This document shows, in pieces, positions 59,749-64,000 of a DNA stretch of 64,000 nucleotides. The position numbers and the translations under genes were made by a program. The notes below the pieces were generated by a model that saw only the letters and a program-made list of their open reading frames with translations, had not been told where the DNA came from and ran no database searches. Where the stretch lies: positions 372,001 through 436,000 of the forward strand of contig MU394068.1 in the NCBI GenBank assembly GCA_022578605.1, read 5' to 3'. This DNA comes from Camillea tinctor (Eukaryota > Ascomycota > Sordariomycetes > Xylariales > Xylariaceae). Numbering within the stretch: the first letter of the stretch is position 1; each line of letters begins with the position of its first letter.

Positions 59749-62700
59749 TTTATCAGTACCGATCGTAGGTATATGCTGTGTCGAAATTACGTTGTGAGTG
59801 TTATTGGAAGGTCCTGAAGGAAGACACTCGAGGTCTACCGGTGTTGAAGCGGTTGGGTTTCCCGGCGTATATTCACCTAATCCTTATTGAAATATCAAAG
59901 AGAACACCGGGATTCAGAACGAACGAGTTACTGACGATAGACAGAGAATAAATACTTGAACGATATATAAATCCCTATGGGGTGTAAGCCAAGCAGCCCT
60001 TGCTCGCCCCCGTTTTTGACTAGTGATGGGGCATCGAGAGGAGGGGAAGCGGGACCCACTCCGTTCAAGCTGTCTGATCACGATAGGAGAACCGTATATG
60101 GACACCATCGTTCCACTTTCGATCACCCTACTCACGGCAGCATGGGCATGAACGACTATTATTCCTCCCCATGGCTGTTGGATACCATCTACATGCAAAG
60201 GTCTTACGTTGGGAACACCACTAGTGGAGTATATCATGGTGTTACTCGAAAGAGCATCTAGCCAGTCGATGTCCGAGGTATAACATAGTTGGTGCAGCTT
60301 TTTGACCTATGATGGAGGATTGTGATGGTTATGGTGGTATGTGGAAAAGAAAATCAGATATCAGGTTCCATCCTTCGGACTGTCTTACAGATGTTGGTCT
60401 ATGCAAGCGATACATGGCTCCCCGTTGTTTGGTTTCAAACGACTAAGATACCCACATGAGGCTCAAAAAAAAGCATGATTTGCCACAGCTTGATCTACTG
60501 GTACATAGAATCCAGAACGGATAGTTCGAACTGCGTACACACTAACTCAGGCCATGGTGGTGATGCTACCCCTTAGCGTGGTTTCTCTGCAGCGAACGTT
60601 TAACAAGGGCATGAAAGAATAGAAAAAGCTTTCCGGCGATTGGAAGGATGATGGAGAGTGAAGCTAAAGGGCGCCTAGTCCGAGCTTTCATTCACTCTTC
60701 ACGGTATGGAGATCACCTGCCTCGGAGTGTACCCGCGAACTATCATGACATGGCAAAAAAAAAAAAAAGGTCAAATTAAGTATATTACTGATCAGAGGTC
60801 ATACTGGAAACGAGAGTTATTCACGAAATCAAGAAATGAAGATGTCTGACAGCATAAACGATAGTACGTGATAAGTGATCATGGCGTGCAGGTTCGACTA
60901 CTCCCATGACAACACACTATCATACATGCATATGTGCTATGTATCGTGCCGTGAATAGATGCCAAGGAAAGTTATTAAAATCCCTCTACTTCGTACGTCT
61001 CCGCCTAATGATATGTAAGCTGTCCATGACATAGAAAAATCCCCTCTTGATTCTATTACTGCAAAGCACGTAAGCACTTACCTAGTGTGGTATATGTTAG
61101 TGGTTTCCACTGCCTATGATATTAACCGGACCAGTAACAGGTTCATCCATACATCGAAAATTCTAGGGTGAATATGACGATAGTATGGCCATACTACATG
61201 ATATGATTGATGCGGCTCTGCTGTTAGTACCATGTGATAATCAGCACGGGATAGGCACGTTATTCGTAAGAGATACAGTTCTTGTTCTGTGGAAGGCTTC
61301 TGCAGGGGGTGGAGAATAAGGCAACTTTTAATGCAAGGGACAAACATCACTACTACAAATAGACGGTCTAGACGCGAATGTGCTATTGTTTAATCTACTT
61401 AGCACCATACTGCATATCTAGTTGATCATATATGTGGTGCTACACTTTTGACAGAAACACCTTCCCTCCAGGTTGGCCCAGCGAGTGAATCTTCTTCTGG
61501 GAAGCTAAAGGAAACGTTCGTCTGACCTAAACTCAACCCGACCTGACTCATATGGAGAACGTATCCACCATCGTCGCCTTGGATCAGAAAGAGCTAGTGT
61601 CTCGAAGGATTGTGTAAGATTTGGGCTTTCAATTTTATTAGCTATTGAAGGGTGGGATTGACTCATCGCCAAGCATGGTCTCCATCCCCCCCAAGAGCCC
61701 CTTAATGTAGGGCATGTAGGGCTGGCTACCCCGCTCTGAAGATATCCCGAATGAAACCTTGGCCTTGGTACATATATTTCGATCTGAGATGACTCAAATC
61801 TCTAGGATACGTACAAGCGGTCTAGAGGACGCATAACAGCGTTGCTCTGAAGTCTGTGTTGCGGGCTGATAACAGACTAGGTCGGGACTTTTCAAGATGA
61901 ATGAAGTGTAGTAGTTTAGGAGAGTCGAGGAGGATTGGAACACCACTACCTAATGTATATGTATGTACGCATATAGTGGGAAAATGGTAGACCCACACAC
62001 CAACATGTTTCTGAGGCTGGGAACAGCCGTATAAGATACACCACCTTCATGCCGTACTGCCAGTCATGTAATACCTAAACTAGACTCACTACTACATACT
62101 CCACTTTGGCTATATCTACAAGGAAGTCCCGAACCCCGAAAGGCTTACTTGAAGAGATATATATGTCAGTTTTTATCCGGAGTCTCGGACTAGGTAGTGG
62201 AATACTCAAGCAAGGTTAGCAAAATACTAATTGGTTGATGAAATAGTGATACAATTTGCGGCTGTTTGATTTGCGCAAGGCAGGCTGTGGCTCAACAAGC
62301 AAGTGTCTAGCCCAGCCGAGTTCTAAAGCTTAAAGGAGGTGATGTATTCAAACATATATGTGGGACATAGAAAGAAGAAAATATATTTCTAGCTACTATA
62401 TTAGCGCATCCACCAAGGAGTTCCACTAGTTCATCTGCCGGACCAATATCTCAAGAGCTGAAAATACCTGCTTAATGATCGCTAAACCTATCACAAGGAG
62501 CTGTTACAATTCAATAGCTTGGATCAAGGTGCACATTTCCCAACATAGCCTATGTATGGACAGTCAGACCTTTATTTACACTGTTACCTGGGCTGATCCA
62601 CTAATATAAGAACCACGGGTGAGCTCAACGTCGCGTTTATTTCATGATAACATCGTTTGAAGATACTGAATTCCCGTTTACTTGGAGATGGGCTGCGTGG

Positions 62701-63196
62701 TAGAACCAACTCAACAAGAACAATGCCATAGTCAAATGTGATCTTGTGATAGTAACATATTATGTAACAGTCGAGATTGTCTAACCTAAGATTGGATGAT
62801 GGATCGTATTTCGACGGGCTCGATAGCCTCGACTTCTTTTCACTTGAACTACCCCGATGCCCCCTACACCCCCGGATTTTCATACAAAGTAAATTCATTC
62901 AAAGAGTGCCGGGCTAATCTATATGTTATAGAAACGAAGATAACTCTGACATAGTGAATCTTCTCCTCCCAACTCATGGCCCGGAGAGCTAAGCTTCATA
63001 TGTCTTTTGACAAGGATATACACGTGCACGCGGCAACACATCTACATGTATTATATCGGTTGATTTTGAAGTTAGATGTGGAGCATCTCATCCCCTGTCG
63101 GACGCTAGGGACAATTCCAAGAGATCGGGACCAGCCGAGTACAACTTGAAACCGGGGAAAGCTTAACGAATAAACTGCCCAGCATCTTCCTACGAT
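59749..63196. other. AT-rich gene-poor region
   Basis: No supported gene. Frames at 59977-60261 plus, 61114-61350 minus and 62584-62898 minus lack domains or family members. Confidence 0.45.
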
Positions 63197-63443
63197 CTAT
63201 CGAATTCGGGAACCAGGGATCAGTCTCCTTCTCTGGGCTTCCGCTTGGCGCCTAGCTTCTTCCCTGATCTGCCTGTCTAAGTTCATCCTCTCGAGCTCGT
63301 CTTACGAGATGTTAGTAAAATGCCTGCTAGATGATGATGGGAAGGGGTGGACAAAGGGCAACTGTACCATTATCCGGCGGGCGGACTGGCATATTCCTTC
63401 CGGGTCCGATAATACGTCGAGGTCTCATTATCGAGTCCCGCAT
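63197..63443 (-). CDS. Small gene of an undescribed three-member family, copy B
   Basis: Two exons, 63443-63368 and 63300-63197, giving 59 aa. The phase-1 intron is 67 nt with a GTACAG donor and an ACTAAC branch site twelve bases before its AAG acceptor. Exon 1 ends IMRPRRIIGPGRNMPVRPPDN. Exon 2 encodes DELERMNLDRQIREEARRQA and EAQRRRLIPGSRIR. The match with copy A includes RPR, P-x-R, PV and EAQR at equal spacing. An in-frame stop lies two codons before the first ATG, which fixes the start at 63443 or the ATG at 63428. A CTAAC...CATAG pair just upstream may be the end of a 5' UTR intron. Function unknown. Confidence 0.45.
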
Positions 63444-64000
63444 TATTTATATATCGCTATGCACAGGTTAGGAGGAGATGGCTATGCTGCATAAAAGGCT
63501 ATTAGTAACACTCAGGAGAAAGGGATTTGAGGTCTACATGCCTTGTGCCGTTGCGAGGTCGGATTTCGCAAGGTTCATCCGGGTTAGATCTGACGAAGAC
63601 TTCTCTAACTTTAGACAATCACGAAAAAGGACCATCAGGATGGAAATCAGAGGATACGGTTCGTGGATATTTGTACAGATAACATACACCAAGGAAAGAT
63701 TTATCATGTCGGCGCGGCGTGAAAGGGGTGCGAAAGTGGGCCCACCCATTCCTACTAGAGGTGATTTTCCTCCATGATTTGGCTGTATAGTAGAATCGCC
63801 AAGTAACAGTAACAGCCTGCCACCTATGCAAGAGATGCGGGAAGACGTTTCGACTCCCGCTGTCTATCTTGTGCTATTAAGAGTGGATAAGAGGGTATAC
63901 GACATGGATGTTGCATGGCATGATGTGGCTCCGTCTAGATCGTAACCCACGCATACAGGGGAGGTCCCGTGAATATCTTCACGGATACCGACAGCAAGCT
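63444..64000. other. Right edge, no firmly supported gene
   Basis: A plus-strand frame of 99 codons (63478-63777), basic and Arg-rich, begins 34 bases from the start of copy B in divergent orientation. It has no recognised domain and no second line of support. Confidence 0.35.

Noticed and set aside
63478..63777. Arg-rich 99-codon plus-strand frame beside copy B
   Set aside because: Coding is possible, but there is no domain, splice signature or firm paralog. It is mentioned only in the divergent-pair finding.

Overview
The window is nuclear DNA from a filamentous ascomycete, probably a Sordariomycete. This rests on spliced genes with short introns (about 45-120 nt, GTANGT donors, CTAAC/CTGAC branch sites, YAG acceptors), fungal versions of CBF5, NTA1, RFC4, ORC2, GEP4 and a derlin, and dispersed ACCTAGGT palindromes between genes. 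No rRNA, tRNA, prokaryotic element, CRISPR array or intact transposon was found. All splice models were built by eye: reading frames were joined across introns and total lengths checked for divisibility by three.

Layout. 0-20 kb alternates membrane or secreted proteins with housekeeping genes: a Cys-rich type I membrane protein running off the left edge (paralog 1), a secreted GH43 glycosidase, CBF5, paralog 2 of the membrane protein, and the N-terminal amidase NTA1. Then come 6.5 kb with no supported gene, then paralog 3 at 26.8-28.6 kb. From 30.1 to 34.3 kb two related small secreted proteins flank a derlin gene. From 34.9 to 52.6 kb the window is gene-dense: ornithine acetyltransferase, RFC4, an RCF3-like mitochondrial protein, a GFA-domain protein, ORC2, the PGP phosphatase GEP4, an unrecognised protein, CutC, a Thr-rich PAN/apple secreted protein and a homoserine-acetyltransferase-like hydrolase. 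From 52.7 kb to the right edge lies an AT-rich, gene-poor stretch.

The most novel content is in that last stretch. Three minus-strand small genes (57, 59 and 73 codons) share an N-terminal Pro-Arg motif, a charged helical C-terminus and a phase-1 intron of 66-67 nt at the same place. They look like an undescribed family. Beside one of them, in divergent orientation, lie spliced exons of another unrecognised gene. Two other local families stand out: the three membrane-protein paralogs, two of which have a second exon of identical length, and a secreted-protein pair in which one protein carries the domain twice and the other once.
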